Shown one piece after another: positions 62,346 through 64,000 of a stretch of DNA of 64,000 nt. The notes beneath the pieces were generated by a model that searched no databases, had not been told where the DNA came from, and worked only from the letters and a program-made list of their open reading frames with translations. The DNA is from Hevea brasiliensis. Taxonomy: Eukaryota > Streptophyta > Magnoliopsida > Malpighiales > Euphorbiaceae. A program made the translations under genes and the position numbers. Each line of letters begins with the position of its first letter. Positions within the stretch are counted from its first letter, which is position 1. Where the stretch lies: the NCBI RefSeq assembly GCF_030052815.1, contig NC_079498.1:73270992-73334991 (forward strand). The letters are read 5' to 3'.

Positions 62346-62925
62346 TTTTGACTAACACCCTATCTCCATATATAACTAGTAGGAGCCAACACATGGCCGT
62401 ATACCCATACACAGTACGAGTATGAAAGCAGTATCAAACTCAAACTACCTATATATAAGATAATTGTGTTATCTCAGGTCAAAGGATTATATGCACTGAT
62501 ATGATTTTTATGACATTGCATTAATAAGAGTAAATTCTACGTGCTTGTCATAAGCGTCACTAGTTCGGCTTACTTATCAAATAAGTACCTATCATATTTG
62601 TTATGTGTCATGAGACTCACCACTCCAACTTATTAGCATCTCATACTAATACTTTGGAAACTAACATGAATAACAATCTTTCTGGATAAGTCATATCCTA
62701 CGTGAAGTATCCTCGATTGTGAACCAATTTATGATACTTTGTGCTAGAAAAACTGTCACTCATATTCTTAACAATTTAAGAATAGAATTTCTAATAAAAT
62801 ACAAATGGGCCCTTTCCATTACACATAAAATAAATTATATAAACAGAAAAGAACAATTGCCTTTATTAATAAAAATATGTACAAGATATAAACAAAATGA
62901 TATGCTCTAGGGCATATTACTAACA
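62346..62925 (-). mobile_element. Copia 5' LTR, U3-side fragment
   Basis: After the TSD copy (62346-62350) the copia LTR resumes. Its end, read on the minus strand, is TGTTAGTAATATGCCCTAGA, a start typical of plant copia LTRs. With 52887-54355 it gives an LTR of about 2.04 kb. The flank TGAAC (62926-62930) would be its right TSD. Confidence 0.75.
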
Positions 62926-62963
62926 TGAACAGGCATGAGGATTAGGAATAACATGCTTGAACA

Positions 62964-64000
62964 TATCACACTTTACCTTTTCATATAATATAACATCCTC
63001 CCGTCATATGTCTAATGAATTACCGAAACACCCTCTACCGATAATCCATTAAACATATTACAAGGGATTTAACAATTTCAAATTCATTTTTAAATTAAAC
63101 TTATCGATAAAAGGTTTAATAGTTATTCTAAGATTTAAGAAAAATACCATGGAATTAACTAAAAAAAAATTATTATTTTTAAAACTAAAAAAAATTCGGT
63201 GTGGTAACGGCTATAAATTGGTCAACAAAAAAATTTTAAACCTGTTAAACAAAACCTGTAGCAATATATGTATATCAAAAACTCATCAAATTAACATTTC
63301 ATCAAATGCTTTTCTTCATTCACAACCAAAAGAAATACATTCTTACAAATTTATCTTCATTTGATATCAATAAAATAATATTACATCACTTTTGTATAAC
63401 TACTTAAATATTTCTTACACACATATAGTCATTATTTACATTTGAAATAACATTCAAAAGAGTAAACCTAGAATTGTAACCCTCTTGTAAAATGAATATG
63501 GCTTCTACTATGCTCACTCAGCTATCTTTTCTTTTCCTCTACCTACGACTGTATAAAAATAGCCATCGCTGAGTACAAAGACTCAATGGTGCACAACCAT
63601 CAATTTATAAAACCAATATAAAATATAATATGTTAAACCATAATAAAGTATTAAATATGTTCAAATTTTCCATGAAACATGAAAATAATAATATTTACAA
63701 TCATCAACAAATTATTTATTTTCAACAACACATTTATTATAACATTTAAAAATAACTAGTGTTGCCAACATCTCACAGTTTTAGCAATGACACAATTTCT
63801 GATCAATGCCATGTTGTACACCATGACAAAGCTATCTCAACCCCATCTAGCCAAAACTAATGAGGGAAGCAAAGCTAGCTAGCAAATATGAGTGTACCCA
63901 TCCGATCTCAACCTCAACTAGTAAGCCAGAGAAGGAGGATAACGTAACCAATCTTAACCCCTCAAGTGGAGGAGGAACGTATCCAGTCTCAATCTCATAA
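62964..64000 (-). mobile_element. LTR I, old gypsy LTR (partial, right edge off window)
   Basis: Starts near 62964 with TATCACACTTTACC (decayed TGTCACACCCTACC) and shows LTR-end blocks in the usual order: CTAATGAATTACC..CTACCGATAATCCATTAA, ATTACAAGGGATTT, the hairpin region TCGCTGAGTACAAAGACTCAATGGTGCACAACC (63565-63597), ATGCCATGTTGTACACCA and the GAGGGAAGCAAAGCTAGCTAG block. It is strongly diverged. The 38 bp at 62926-62963 show no LTR or PBS, so it is probably a solo LTR or a 3' LTR side lacking its PBS. The 60- to 70-codon frames here are not genes. Confidence 0.72.

Noticed and set aside
1..64000. Transfer RNA, ribosomal RNA or host protein genes
   Set aside because: No cloverleaf with A/B boxes, rRNA sequence or host-type exon was recognised; tRNA-like words are limited to PBS sites.

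Overview
The window is plant nuclear heterochromatin. It is AT-rich, holds no host gene, and nearly every base can be assigned to LTR retrotransposons. Most are Ty3/gypsy chromoviruses of the Tekay/Del type, recognised by the polyprotein order gag-PR-RT-RNaseH-IN-chromodomain, a tRNA-iMet primer binding site (TGGTATCAGAGC) and very long LTRs of 3 to 4.3 kb. One Ty1/copia element is also present. The sequence style suits a eudicot (possibly Euphorbiaceae), but that is an impression and not something proven here.

Layout: almost everything is one nested stack, dated by interruptions and 5-bp target-site duplications (TSDs). A copia element (minus strand, its gag N-terminus at 50753-51141, leader and 5' LTR to its right) was hit by a gypsy LTR, G (47319-50752). 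G was hit by LTR F (43655-47318). F was hit by element A (plus strand; 5' LTR 1-2884 running off the left edge, 3' LTR 39782-43654). A was hit by element E (plus strand, 4617-39096, TSD AAAGA), the only gag-pol chromovirus of the inner nest. E was then hit three times by minus-strand relatives of A: solo LTR D in its 5' LTR (4670-8826, TSD CCGGT), element B in its integrase (16380-23813), and element C in its 3' LTR (25669-36726, TSD AAATG). Separately, element H (54356-62345, minus, TSD TTTTG) entered the copia 5' LTR. A final old gypsy LTR, I, runs from about 62964 off the right edge.

How the parts relate: A and C keep gag but have lost nearly all of pol, which is replaced by a shared tail of about 1 kb. 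B is a chimera with part of gag, protease and the first part of RT in front of the same tail. They look like a non-autonomous lineage that would need RT, integrase and chromodomain in trans from full-length relatives such as E or H. All coding regions are broken by stops or frameshifts. H is the best preserved and has the most nearly identical LTR sequences.

Most notable: a 74-bp GT...AG segment that interrupts the H integrase exactly and whose removal restores frame; paired hairpins with covarying stems at the predicted transcript start of several LTR families; a block carrying a second PBS-like motif inside the LTRs of B and C; and LTR minisatellites whose copy number differs between the two LTRs of one element.
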